NCBI GenBank assembly: GCA_027625915.1
Contig: JANTQA010000036.1
Span: forward strand, 925,501 to 989,500
Source: Anaeramoeba flamelloides
Taxonomy: Eukaryota > Metamonada > Anaeramoebidae
Direction: 5' to 3'
DNA length: 64,000 nt
In this document: positions 25,801 through 37,939 of the stretch, in pieces
How positions within the stretch are numbered: the stretch's first letter is position 1
Layout: each line of letters opens with the position of its first letter
Program-made: the position numbers and the translations under genes
The notes under the pieces: model-generated
Told to the model about the DNA's origin: nothing
The model's database searches: none
What the model saw: the letters and a program-made list of their open reading frames with translations, nothing else

Positions 25801-26897
25801 CAATAATAAAAGGTAAAATTTTAATTTCCGATAATGATCAAATTACAATTCAATTAGGCGATAAAACGAAAGTATTTAATGCAGATCAACGAATTAACTT
25901 TGCAAAAAATACAGAAGATGCAAAATGTGCTAGAATTACTATTGCTAATGAAAGTTTTATAATTCGGCTTGAAACAGAAAATGATCGAATTGCTTTGGAA
26001 CATCAAATCAAAATGTTAACAGTTAAAAATATGAAACAACAAACAGACGAAAGCTATTCATCAGATGAACATTCCACATCAGCATATAGTTCATCTGATG
26101 AAAACAGTAATGAAGAACATGAATCGGATTCCGAAACAGAACCACAGTCAATTTCAGATGAAAAATCTCATTCCGAATCTGATCATAGTTCGGGTTCAGG
26201 TGAAGGCTCAGGTGAAGGCGAAGTCGAAGGTTCAGGTGAAGGTTCAAATTCTGATTCAGATGAAAAATCTAAAAAGGAAAATAAACAAAATAAAATTTCA
26301 TTTCCAATTTTATTTGAGATCTCAACAAATGAAAAAATTGAAGCAAAATTGATAATGAGTTATAACAATTCAACATTAAAAATTAAAAGAAAAAAAGAAG
26401 TATTATTGAAATGTCCAATTGATTTAAATTTACGTGTTCGATCCCACCCAGAAAAGGCTTCAACCTTTCAAATTTCTGTTGACAAGACAAAAAAATTTAT
26501 AATTCATCTCACAAAAGAAAATGACGAAATTAAATTTCAAAATGTCTGCAAAGAAATTAAAAGAAATAATTTCCCTTCCCATGAGATTAAAATTATTTCA
26601 AAGAGTAAAAAGAAAGGTAAAGTAAAAGAAAATGGAATTTTAATTATCGAAACAACAGGGATCAAAATCATCAACAACAAAACTCAAAAAGAAACTTTTT
26701 GGAGTTTTAAAAAATTGACATTGAGAACAAAAAAAGATTTAATGATGCAATTAAAAAAAGACGACAAAATTTTAAATGTGAAATGTAAAAATAAGAATGA
26801 TGTCAATTCAATTACTGAATATTATCAAAAACAAAAATCAATTGTGAAAAAGAGTACTAAAAAATCACATAAAAAAAAGAATAGTTCTTCTGATTAA
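21018..26897 (+). CDS. Large tandem PH-like-repeat protein, family not recognised
   Basis: 1959 aa in one exon; ATG at 21018, TAA at 26895. I do not recognise the family. What can be seen is a module of about 100 residues repeated, diverged, some eight to ten times: an opening strand pair, a strand ending near a Y-Y motif, a hydrophobic pair, a strand like 'iiiiF.s....', and a closing amphipathic helix. Examples start near residues 47 ([20 protein letters not shown]), 172 (GQAKFKM), 450 ([11 protein letters not shown]), 665 ([20 protein letters not shown]) and the C-terminal [16 protein letters not shown]. This order resembles PH/GRAM folds, which bind lipids or proteins; that is inference. 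Modules are joined by acidic and lysine-rich linkers, including SE/SG repeats at 25590-25730 and an E/D-rich run near 23520. No signal peptide or membrane span is seen. The gene converges on 29182-33167, which has the same module type. Confidence 0.75.
22809..22872 (+). repeat. GAAAAC/GAAAAT hexamer repeat in coding sequence
   Basis: Repeated GAAAACGAAAAC turning into GAAAATGAAAAT, coding for a Glu-Asn run inside the large PH-like gene. Third-base change along the run keeps the amino acids while changing the DNA, consistent with selection on the peptide or with repeat turnover. Confidence 0.85.
25608..25705 (+). repeat. GAATCT/GGATCT hexamer repeat in coding sequence
   Basis: Tandem GAATCT units followed by GGATCT units, coding for Ser-Glu then Ser-Gly dipeptides in the large PH-like gene. 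The opposite strand is also open across it. Confidence 0.9.
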
Positions 26898-29181
26898 GAA
26901 AATGATTCAAATTTTAATGAACTTTTTTTCATCTATATTTATTTTTTTATTTTTATTTTTTTTAAATTTATATGCTTAAGGGTTTCACTATTATTATTCT
27001 TTTAAAAAAATAAAACAAATATTTTTCAAAAATATATTAAAAACAAGAAAAAATTCTTAGAAAACTTAATAAAAGTTTAAAATGCATTGAATGGCTGTGT
27101 TTATCCCTTCTTTGAATTAGAAGTTACAAATTAAGCCACTTCAAAATTTTCTTTTTAGCAGGCTAATTTGTTTAAACATAACACTTAATCCTTAACAATA
27201 AATATTAAAAACAAGAACATTTTAATGATTAATGTTATTTATAATTTGAAATTCTTCACTTTTTTTTTAAAGTTTTTAAAAATTAAACTTAAAATATGAG
27301 TTAAAATATCTAATATCACTTGTAATGGGTGGAACTTTTAATATTAAAGATGTATTAATTTTTAAAGTACTATTTATTATTTATATGTTGTGTTATTATT
27401 AAAAAATATGTTAAAATAAATTAAAAGATATGTAATAAAAACAATTTCAATTGTTTTTTGTTACTTTTGAAGAGAGAGAATTATTTCTCTCTCGTACGCC
27501 GTTTGGGTTTTAATATTTAACAGAAGTGAAGTTAATTATAGATTTTACTCAATTCGTTTAATTTCTCAAATTTAAAAAAATATTGTTACATTGTTATGGG
27601 TTTTCTTTTTATCCCAAAAATAAAAAGATTTTTGAAACAAAATAAAAAAAAAAGCTGAGTACATCAGGACACTCTATGGAAGTTGAAGACACTTTTGTAA
27701 TTTTGAAACTTTTTTTTTTAGAAATTTTGTTAAGGAATCATTTTTTTTTATTATCACTTATTAACGATAATATTAATAATAATTTTTTTCTGATATTCTC
27801 AGAGATAGTATTATTTTTTTTTATTATTTTTTGAAAATCCAGCTATCTATATTATTTGATTTTTTTTACTAATAATCATTAATAAACAATTGTCTTTTTG
27901 GTAATTTTGTTTTAATTACTTGTTCAAATCTAAAAATAAAAATAAAAATAATATTATTCCAGTTTTTAATCAATTGATATTTAGAAACCCTAAAAGTAAC
28001 TATTTTTATAATTATTGATTTCAGATATTAACTCAATAATTATTAGCATAAAAAAACCAAGTGTTGATTGTCTTTGCTTCCCTTTGATAAATATTAAGTT
28101 AATTTACAATTAATTATCCAATATCTGGCAATAATTTGTCAAAATAATCCATTTCGTTAATAATCTAATTAAATTAAAAAATGGAATTCTTATGCTAATT
28201 ATCCTATATTTCTTGAGAATTTTCAAAAAGATATTATTCAACTTTATAAATTTTGAGATATTGATGATTCGAGTTTATAAAATATTTCTGGAAATTTGAT
28301 TTTTTCCTGAAATTATTAGGACTTTTACTAAAACAAGGATAAATTTTAATTGATGATATGAACTTAATATTATTATTTTACTAATCGATTTTTTCGATAA
28401 ATTTGAAACATGAAACACTAATGTGATTTAAATTCCAATCCAATAACAAAATACTTTAATCTTAGTATTCTTGGTGGTAGACGCTTAAACCTGAATAAAA
28501 TTAATTTTTAAAAAGTGTAGTTAACCCCTAATTTCAGTATAAAAATTTACAATAAAAAATTTATTGTGATATAAGATTAACTTTTATAAAAAAAATTTCT
28601 ATTGTTCAATCAAAAGCTAAATATAACATATTAATTACATTTGAAAAAAAATTAACTGTAACTTAATATCTCTTATTCAAAAAAAAATATTGATCAAATG
28701 TTAACAAATATTTAAATGGAAAAAACATTTTAAAATAAAAAATAAAAAAAAATAAAAAATGATAAAAATTGTTTGTCAAAATCAAAATTATTTATAAATT
28801 GAAATGAGAGTTTAATATTATTATTATTAAAACTATTTTAACTGCACCATAAATCTCCGAAATCTAAATAATGATGAAAAAAAAAAAAAAAAAAAAATGT
28901 AAAACCATACTGGCATGTTTATATAATAATAAAGTAAATTCGATTTTTTTCAAAAGTTGATAATTAAAAAAAAATAATATTTTCAATTATAAAAAATTGG
29001 CTAAAGAAATTATTATTATTTTATTTCCACAAATAATAAAAATATTTAATTGAGTATTAAAATATAAAATTAAAGTGAATAAAGTATCTTTAATTGATAA
29101 AATTAGCTTTTTTAAAAATAATAATTAATGTAATTTTTATTTGTTTTATATTCTTAAGAAGAATAATCAAAAGCACAAAAT
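26898..29181. other. Gene-free stretch between the convergent PH-like genes
   Basis: About 2.3 kb of A+T-rich 3'-to-3' spacer. A small palindrome, GAGAGAGAATTATTTCTCTCTC near 27471-27493, is the only clear structure. No coding or TIR element recognised. Confidence 0.45.
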
Positions 29182-29930
29182 TTACAAATTATTTTCCTGT
29201 ATTTGTTTTAAAGTTGTTTCTGTATCAAACCCTCCGTTTTTATACCAATATTTGATAAAATTAGTAGCCCTTTCAACTGAATTGAAATGTAATAGAAAAT
29301 AAGAATTTGTCAAAAATGAAGAAAATTTCAGTTCCATTGAAATGCTTTCTTCATTTTGTGAGATACGAATTTTTTTTCTCGGGATACTTATCCTCCATTG
29401 TTTTGGCTTTAACAAATTATTTTTTGTAGGTGTTATTTGGATAATTAAAAATCCGTTTTCAAAAATACAAGTTCCGATTTTTTTCTCAATTTGATTTTTT
29501 GAAGTATTAATCTCTAATTTAAATAGCCGATCAGAAATTTTTTTTTTTTCTTCTTTAATAAAATAATTTTTAAAAAAATAAAAATTTTTAAGGAATTTTT
29601 GTGTTTGCTTGGGATCCAATAAGGTGAAAATTATCCAATTCCCTTCAAATTTTAATGCAATTTTTTTTTTCTTTTTTTCCAACTTGGATATAAACAATAA
29701 AGTATCGGGTGTGAACTTTTCATATAATATGATTGATAATTCGTTTTTTTTAGAAATAGTTAATTGGTATCCTTTGACATCGAAAGTTAATTTGGTATTT
29801 TCTATTGTTTTATTATTTAAATTTTCCAGAGTAATTAAAAAAAAATTGTTTTTTTTTTTAGAAATTTTTTTTAATAAATCATTCTTTGCATTTTTATTAT
29901 TAGTTGTATTATTATTACCACTATTAATAT

Positions 29931-29980
<50 letters not shown>

Positions 29981-32542
29981 TTTTTACCTTCTTCATCATT
30001 GTTTTTATTTTTATCAATGGTAGAAGGGGTAGTAATATCGCAACCAACATTACTATCACTATTAATTATTGTATTTTTTGGTTTATTTTTCGGATCTTTT
30101 TGCTTGTTTAAATAATTCTGATATGTATCAAACTTTTTATTGTTTATAGTCATTTTTTTTACATCATGATAAATTTCATTTTCTTTATTTTTAATAACTT
30201 TTAAAGTTTTCTCAATATTTATTTTGGTAATATTATTAGAGCCTTTACCTTTATTTTGTTCGAAATCAGAATCAGAACCAGATCCAGAACTAGAACTAGA
30301 ATCGGTATAAGAATCAGAACCAGAATCAGTATTAGAATCAGGATCAGAATCCAAGTTCGAATTTCCATTATCATCCCTATTATCATTCATATGTAAGATA
30401 TTCTTATTATGACTGCTATTAGGTTTATTCTTCATTTTAAATTTGGATAATTCAAGAATGCGATGCTTTTTATGATAATTAATCATTGTTTTAAAAGATC
30501 TTATAAAGGAGTCCCTCTTTTCTTTGCTTGTAAATTCCAATTCGAATCGCTTGAGAAGCGAAATACTTATTACACAAATACATGGATTTTTTATTGACTG
30601 ATCAATTTTCATTGTTCTTTTATAATAAATTTGTTTTGTTTTTATAAATTTTTCCCTATTTTGAGTATAATTATTATTTTTATCAGAATAAAAAATTTCT
30701 TCAAAGGTAAACATGAGCCCATAAACCCTTATTTCGATTTGTAGTTTTATTTTTATTGTTTGCATATTTTTGATAATTATAATTTTAGGATTGAAAAAAC
30801 CTAACGATTTATCCTTTAAATTGCCAAATTTGATTAATTCTTTTTTTTTATCTAATAAATATTTCTGTTGGTCTGTACTCAGAACCGCTTTAATTATTCT
30901 TGAAAACCACATTGCAGTTGGAAAATCAATAAATTTAATTAAAAATGTTGCCTTTTTATAGGTTTTTAATAATAGTAAAGACGATGGATTATTTAATTCT
31001 AAAATGTTTACATTTTTAATTAAATTATCATTCCGATTTATCCATAATGGTATCTGTATAGTATTTTGATTATTATTATTAGTGATAATTATGATTTCTT
31101 TTTCCTTTCCGTTCACATTGTTATAATTGTATTTGCCGTTGCTATTATCATGACTGGCGCTGTAGTCATTATTGCTATCATTATTATCATTATTGTTATC
31201 ATCATCATCGTCTTCGTCGTAATCATTATTATCATTAGACACGCTGTTATTATTTTTTACTTTCTGCTTTAATTTGTTATTATTATTCTGATAATGGATA
31301 TCATTATTACTCTTTTTCGATTTGTGGGAAAGGGTGGAAATAAAAATGTGTTTATCGGTAATTTTAATTTCCGATTTTTGCCAACCTGAAATTGACTTTA
31401 TTTTTATTTTAAAGGAATGCCTTATTTTTATCAATTGTAATGGCTTACTAAATGAAACGACTTTTTTTTCTTTAATTTTTTTCAAAATGTTTTCATGTTT
31501 ATTTAATTGATTTATTTCTTTCTTAGTTAATTTGTTTCTTTTATTTTTATATTTTAATTTGTGCCCAATTAGTTTTGATAAATTTTCTAAATGGGAATGG
31601 AGTTTTTTTTCAAAATCTATTAAAAATGTATAATATTCTTTTGTCGAAAAAAATTTGATTTTTATTGTTAGTCCGTCATTAATGTTTATTGTAATATATT
31701 CATTTTTATTTTGGATGATCTATTTTATATAATTTTAAGAAAGCATAGAATATTATTTATTGTTAATATTAGTATTGAATTGGAATATAATACCAAGAAA
31801 GAAAAGAAAAGAAAAGAAATGGATAAATATTAAATTGTTTATTATAATTATTCTTTTTCAATTGGTAAATGTATTTGGATGATTTCGATTGTTATTTTTA
31901 ATGTTAATAATTATACAAAAATTTCATCAAATATTTTTGCTCTCTTCTAAAATTACAATACTCTTCAGGTATAGAAATAAAAGGAAATTGTCCCTAATAT
32001 TTAAAATTATCTTTTCAGAGAAAATTCAGTAAAATTAATGAATAAATTTACTCAAATACAGAGTATTAATTTTGAAAAACAAGAAGATCTACAAAAATTA
32101 ATTTTGAAAAACAATAGAGAAGTCAAAAAAGAAAAAAAAAAATATTTTTTTCATTCTTTGAACATGTTGAGTTATATTGACATAATTTTTAAAACAAAAA
32201 AAAAAAAAAAAACATCAAAGATCTAGGAAGATTGTAAACTTTAATCATCTAAAAGAAATTAGAATATTTTGTATTCTTTTTTGAAAAAACAAACAATAAT
32301 CTCAAATTTTGATAACTTTTTGGTTTTTATTTCTAAATAACCAATTCAGCCACTTTTCTATTTTATGAATTTGAAATTAGTTATACAAGATGTATTCAAA
32401 ATACCAAACTTTGAAATTTTGTATACTAAACTTTGTTTCGGTCAAAGGAGGATAAAAAAACTTCCAAATATTGATTATTTTTTATAATTGTCCTTAAGAG
32501 TATAAATAAAAAAATAATTTAAAAAGAATATCTGTGTATGTA

Positions 32543-32622
<80 letters not shown>

Positions 32623-33167
32623 CATAGATGAACAGTTATTACCTTTGTTTGGTTATGAAATGAATAATTTAACCCCTTATTTGGAGTGCAAATTTGAAGC
32701 GAATGAAAATTAATTTTGATAAAAGCAAATTTTTTATAAGGATCTACATTTAAAATTTTATATGTAACAAGTACAAATCCTAAAGATTCCCAATTGAACT
32801 TTGAATTTTGAAGTGAAGAAAAAAAATTAGATTGAGTATAATATTTTGATGGCTTACTTTTTTTTTTTTTTGGACTCTGTTGATTTTTTTTTTGTTGGTG
32901 CATTTTATTCAATTTGTATTGTGTATTTTCTTTTTTCTTTACATCATTAATCTGCCTTTTGTTGATTATATCCAATTTTTTTTTTTGAGTAATCTTTTTA
33001 GGTTTAAGTTTGGAAATTGTTTGGCTGTGTGTTTTTTCTTGTAAACTTCGAGCAATTCTAGCAAAGGACATAACAAAATCATCAACATCAGATGAATTTA
33101 TAAAAAGTAAAATTAAAATTTTGTTATCATCAACTTTAATTTGTACAGTTTTTTCTTCTGTGATCAT
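29182..33167 (-). CDS. PH-like-repeat protein, two exons, possibly 5'-incomplete
   Basis: Proposed exons are 33167-32643 and 31719-29182, joined by a 923-bp GT-AG intron in phase 0, giving 1020 aa. The junction (...SFHNQTK/IIQNKNEYITI) restores one PH-like module: KKFAFIKINFHSLQI, then YITININDGLTIKI, then a closing helix FLIDFEKKLHSHLENL. Further modules appear in the long exon (HSFKIKIKSISGWQKSEIKI; KIIIIKNMQTIKIKLQIEIR; FFLITLENLN; the last ending FLLHFNSVERATNFIKYWY). Linkers are N/D/S-rich, with a 17-Ser run at 29930-29985. The architecture matches 21018-26897, so the two are probably paralogues. The first exon opens mid-module (KTVQIKV... then a helix), so an upstream exon may be missing. 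The bases upstream belong to a LINE fragment. Function unknown; lipid or protein binding is inference. Confidence 0.7.
29929..29983 (-). repeat. (TAC)n trinucleotide repeat coding for poly-Ser
   Basis: About 17 TAC/ACT units on the + strand, read as AGT serine codons on the coding minus strand of the PH-like gene. Confidence 0.9.
32548..32617. repeat. (TG)n microsatellite in intron
   Basis: About 35 TG units, preceded by GTAT units, inside the proposed 923-bp intron of the minus-strand PH-like gene. It reads as poly-His-Thr on the minus strand if the intron is not removed. Confidence 0.95.
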
Positions 33168-33242
33168 AAGCTATAACATTTTGAGTTTGATTATTATTAT
33201 AATAATTGGACAATAAAAGATTTTAACAAAAATTAATTTTTT

Positions 33243-33415
33243 AAAAACAGATCGAAATTTTGGAACGCTTGAAAATGTGAATATTAATTGGCATATTGAT
33301 GAACTAAAATTGTTAGATTGGGAATTAAAGGTTTTTCGACAAACCAAATAAGAAAATTATACTAGTTAGAAAGTTCAACAAAATCTAAAAATTATAAAAC
33401 ACCAAAATTGAAAAT
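33243..33415 (+). mobile_element. LINE fragment (ORF2 3' region)
   Basis: About 170 bp matching 48550-48720 of the long LINE with scattered differences: shared phrases include GAAAATGTGAATATTAATTGGC versus GAAAATGAAAATATTAATTGGC, then TTAAAGGTTTTTCGA and AAAATTATAAAACA. Truncated at both ends; it is just upstream of the PH-like gene's first visible exon. Confidence 0.85.
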
Positions 33416-33469
33416 CCAAATAGTCGAGTCGTAGAAGGGCTGTAGAGTGCGGTAGATTTCTATAAAGTG

Positions 33470-33650
33470 CCCTAGAGTGCCTAGGTTTTTTTTTAAATTT
33501 TTGAAATGAACAGAAAATTTAATAAATTTTCTTTACATTACAACAATTAAAAAAACCGTAATGGCACTTTTCCAGAATTTAAAAAAATTGAGAAAAATCT
33601 TTGATTTTACTCCTTTCTTTTAAATTTTGGAAAATTGTCGTTAGGCATAA
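33470..33650. repeat. Dispersed T-rich repeat, copy 2
   Basis: GAAATGAACAGAAAATTTAA, AATCTTTGATTTTACTC and TTTTAAATTTTGGAAAAT match 62110-62300 and 10880-11110. It directly follows a LINE fragment, as the 61.9-kb copy also does. Confidence 0.6.
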
Positions 33651-34035
33651 AGAGCAAAATAATTCTCTCTTTTCAAAAATAAAAAAAAAAAAATATTTTT
33701 TTCAAAATTTTTCATTAAAACATTCGTAAGGGTAGATAAATTGAAAGTGTTTAATCAAATCATTTTTTTGTTATTTGCGCTTTAACTTTGCTTTTTTTGT
33801 TTTATTATTGATTCAAGTAAACAATCAAAAATTCAGTACACAAAACAAAAAGAATTTATCTGAAAGATGGTATTGTTGAACAATTTTCGGGGTGGAAATA
33901 GATACGATATAATTTAGAGTTGGTAGATTCTTTGCTTGGTTTTGAAAAAAATACTTGAACAAAATAAAATAAAGAAAAAAACAACAATAATTTGAAGAAA
34001 AAGAAAAATGCTATCATTTCAACCCAACCTGAACT

Positions 34036-34063
<28 letters not shown>

Positions 34064-34068
<5 letters not shown>

Positions 34069-35316
34069 CTTTTTCAGTCAAATGGGCCCAGTTTTATTGA
34101 AGAAATGGAAGACATTCTATGAGTTTAATTCATTACTCTTATCAAACTAAAATTTTCATTTTTTAGATCAAAATCATTTTTTCTCATTTTTTCAAATCTT
34201 TGTTTTTTTTGTTTTTTGCTTTTTATTTTTTTTTTTCTTCTTTTCTTTTTTTTTTTTTTAAAAATTAACTTTGAAAAAAAAAAATGTTTGAAAAACGAAA
34301 TAAACCTTAAGAAAAGTTCAGCTTTGTAAACTATTTTTCAGTCAAAGGGGCTCAGTTGTAATGGTATAGTACACGTGTTTAAAGGGTTTGCATAGATATT
34401 AGAAGAAAAATTTTATTTTGGAAATTTTCAAAATTGAAATCATTTTTTCACATTTTTGTTTTTTTTTTTCGATTTTTTTTTTAAAAACGTCATTCATTTG
34501 CAAAAAATTTTTTATTGCAAGATCAATAGTCACTTGGTAAAAACGTGTTATTCTAATGTCATTGAAACCATGTAAAGATTGTTGAGAAATCTATTGATTT
34601 CTATTGCAATTCAATTCGATCTTTGATCTTGATATTTGTTTAATAAATGTGAAAGGTTTTTCACTTCATTTTCATTTCCTTTTTCAAATAGAGACCACAA
34701 ATACCAACAAACTTTGTTTGGGGGCTTAATTTCTAAAAGAAAAGTATGGAAAATGAAGTGGAAAATGTTTCATATTTATTATTCAAATAACAGTAGAAGT
34801 TCAAAACGAACATCCTTGTTTTTCTCAATGGGGGGCTAAGAATTTGAGTTTTTAAATTTTTAAGAAAAGCTATTGATTAATTAGTTTTCTTTCAGACATT
34901 TATCAACATTTCTTTGAGGTGTATTATTCTCTTTATTTCTTATTTGTTCTTCAAAGGTCAATTATATAAAATAATTGATATTTGAAAAAAACGTTGGGCC
35001 CCTTTGACTGAAACAGAGTTTATGTTCTTTTAAAATTCATACATTTACAAGTAAAAAATTGTATTATCAACAATTTTAATTTCCTAAAGAAATTGAGAAT
35101 TTTGCACGAGACGTTCCAATGAATGGGGCCCAAAAAATTTTTTAACATTTTTTTTTTTTTTGAAATTTATGGTTTGTTCAGGGGTTTCTTTTATAATTAT
35201 GGACTCTTATACGAAGTTTATTATTTCTCGTATTTCTAAACAATCTAAGTTTGGTTGATTCTAAAAAATAAAGTGACTTTTTCATTTTTGGCTGGGCCCC
35301 TTTGAGTGAAATGGAG

Positions 35317-35320
<4 letters not shown>
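34064..35320. mobile_element. TIR element, family 3, outer copy in (TA)n
   Basis: Left end TAAACTCTTTTTCAGTCAAA then TGGGCCCAG; right end CTGGGCCCCTTTGAGTGAAA then TGGAGTTTA. Both ends abut TA tracts (34040-34063 and 35322-35350). A second, inner pair of the same ends lies inside, so one copy appears inserted in another. No long open frame. Confidence 0.75.
34327..35022. mobile_element. TIR element, family 3, inner copy
   Basis: Left TAAACTATTTTTCAGTCAAA then GGGGCTCAG; right GGGCCCCTTTGACTGAAACA then GAGTTTA. 696 bp. The sequence inside the left end (GATATTAGAAGAAAAATTTT and what follows) matches the copy at 42239-42783. No recognisable transposase. Confidence 0.8.
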
Positions 35321-35350
<30 letters not shown>

Positions 35351-35356
<6 letters not shown>

Positions 35357-36839
35357 AGCACCCCAAATAACCTAAAAACATTTCAAACAAAAATTTAAAT
35401 TTGAAATGTTATCAAAGGATAATAAGATATAGAATTAATAAAAAATTATCTTAGAAAGAAAATTTTATAATTAAAAATTGTATAGTTACTTAAAATAAAA
35501 AAATAACTTGAAAAAAAATTTTCAACATTTGAAATTTTTTTTTTGGTTATTGTGATTTTATATTTTTCCAAATTTTGTGAAAATAAATTTTTTTTTTTTT
35601 TGAAAAGTTTGTCTAGACATCAAAAACCTCTTAGTTTTAACATTTAAAACACATCATACTTTACTGGAAATTTTTTGGGGGCCCTTTGCACCCAAAATTG
35701 CCTAAAATGCTCGATTAAGTAATTTATTCATTATAAAAGTTATTATAACATCACATAGAAAATTTGTTTTATCTATTGATTACGATTCAATATCAATATC
35801 TATATTAGATTCTAAATAATTTAAAAATAAAAAAAAATATAAATTAAATTTTAAAAAAAAATCAAATTTTTTTTTCACCGCAAAATTTTACAATTTTTTC
35901 AACAAGATTTTTTTTCAATTTTAAATGATTTGGCTAACAGTTCGAGTCAGATTAATAATTGATTTTTTTATTTTTTTACAATTTTTTAATTTTTGACTTT
36001 TTAAAATCTAGACATAAAATAAACAATATTGTTGAATTAGAGACCATATATCAGAACTTATTTAACAAGATCTGGATTAATTTATTAAGGAAAAATCCAA
36101 ATATTGCAAATATATTATTCAAATTTTTACTAATAACAAAATGCAATAAAAAAAATTTGGTTTCGGAGATTATTTTATTATATTGGAATAATATTTAAGA
36201 GTTATTTTTTATTTTATTTTAAATTTAGGTATAAATATTTTATCGATTAAAAAGTAATTTATATTTGTTTTATTCCAATTTAATAAATTGAAATTATTTT
36301 ACAATTTTTTTTTTTTTTTTGATTTTCAAGTAATTTCTATTGCTTAAATAAAAGTTTTAGAAAATTAATCATATTAAAAATTTAATTTTGGCCTAAAGAA
36401 ATAAATTTCATTTTTCTCTTGATTGAATATTTATTGAAATTTTTTCTAAAAAAAATGAAAATTTCAAAGTAATTTATTTTTTTATTTATTATTTTTATCA
36501 TAAAATTAGCAAAATTTTTTGGTGGTTATTATTAATAAATCAATGTGTTGAGTTTTGAATTACTATTAATGTAATAAAATTTTCGATTTAAAAAATTAAA
36601 ATAAAAATAAAAATCTTTAAAAAAAATGTAAAAATGATTAAATTATTATTTTTTTTTTCAATTTCAAAAAAAAAATCAATAACTTAACTACTTTATCTTT
36701 GAACTATTTTGACTTTTTATTATAATTCAAATCTGGATTAAAGAAAAATAAGAAAATTAATATATTAGTAGATCAATATCATTTTAAATCTAATTTAAAA
36801 AACTTGATGAAATTTAGGCAAATCCGGGGTGCTAAGGGA
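35351..36839. mobile_element. TIR element, family 4, copy A (1.5 kb) in (TA)n
   Basis: Left end TCCCTTAGCACCCC and right end GGGGTGCTAAGGGA are perfect 14-bp inverted repeats. The element sits in TATATA on both sides. A 79-codon frame at 35959-36198 (ending IILLYWNNI) is the only open frame and is unrecognised. The sequence is shared in opposite orientation with 57186-58170, which lacks several hundred bases present here. Superfamily not determined. Confidence 0.85.
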
Positions 36840-37460
36840 TATAAGGTATTTCCAAAAAAGTGGGGAATTTGTTTTTACATTTCATACAAAATCATCTTCG
36901 TTAGTGAAAGTATTCATTAATTGACATTATCAAATTAAGTTTAATATTAATACCAATTGAATAAATGGCTAAGGTATTTATTTAAAAATTTGTTTGTTGA
37001 AATATTTCTCAAAAATAAAAAAAAAAATAACACTTTTTTTGGAGAAAACAATGTACGACCAATTTCAATAAAAAACTGGAAATATGGAAAGGGTACAAAT
37101 GATTTTTTAAACAATAAAATGCAGTTATATGTTTTTAATTCTATTTGAAATTTTGTTGAGATTACACAAATTATGAAAACGATTTTTTCAAACGAAAAGA
37201 AAATAATAAACATCAATTTTCACCCAAAAAATATCGGATAAAATCGAGATCAAAAATTTTAATATATTATATTTATGTAATACAATAATAAGAAACAAAT
37301 TGAATTATTATCAAGAATTGATAAATGGTAGTTAATGATTTTGGAAATTTAAATACTCTTTTGAAGATCGAGTTTAAAAGATATATTTTAAAATAAATTT
37401 GCCCCATTTTATTGGAAATAGCTTATATATAAGATTCATAAGAGGAAATAATCTTTTTTA

Positions 37461-37939
37461 CTGTAGTCAAAATAAAGCGTGCAAAAAAATTTAATGCGTG
37501 TTTCAAAATAAAAAGCGTGTTTTTTTGTTATAGAAGACCTATAAATTAACCAATGAAAGAAACCAACAATAAACCCTAAATAAATATGGTATTGGTTTCT
37601 TAAAGTTCTATTATTTAAAAAGGAATTCTAAAAATGAAAGATCAAATTGCAAAATTTATCTCAAAAGATAGAGTAAATTTTTTAAAGAAAATTTTTAACA
37701 ATCAAAAAAACAAAAAATCGAAAAAATTGAGAATATTAACAAAAATATTCAACAAATTGTATTCTTAATTTAAATTTTTACTGAAAATAACCTAACCTTT
37801 ACTTTCAAAATTGATTTGAACTTAGGTATACTATTTGGTAGTAGATTGAATGTTGCATTGGTAAAAGAATAAAAAAAAGCATGGATAATATTTTGAAACA
37901 CGGATTATAGTCTTTGTGCACGCATTATTTTGATCGCTG
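37461..37939. mobile_element. Tc1/mariner-type MITE, family 2, copy B
   Basis: 479 bp with TA at 37459-37460 and 37940-37941. Left CTGTAGTCAAAATAAAGCGT, right CATTATTTTGATCGCTG. Inner phrases GCGTGTTTCAAAATA and complement are paired. Same family as 12862-13343. No transposase frame. Confidence 0.85.

Noticed and set aside
32475-32642. Poly-His-Thr tail of the open frame at 32475-33167
   Set aside because: It is translation of a (TG)n microsatellite beyond a good GT donor at 32642. Ending the exon there and joining 31719 rebuilds a PH-like module.
34636-34839. 67-codon frame inside the family 3 element as a transposase remnant
   Set aside because: No DDE or zinc-finger pattern, and no matching frame in the third copy.
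35930-35955. tRNA T-arm-like GTTCGAGTCAG
   Set aside because: No acceptor stem, anticodon arm or D-arm around it; it is internal to a family 4 element and recurs in its other copy.
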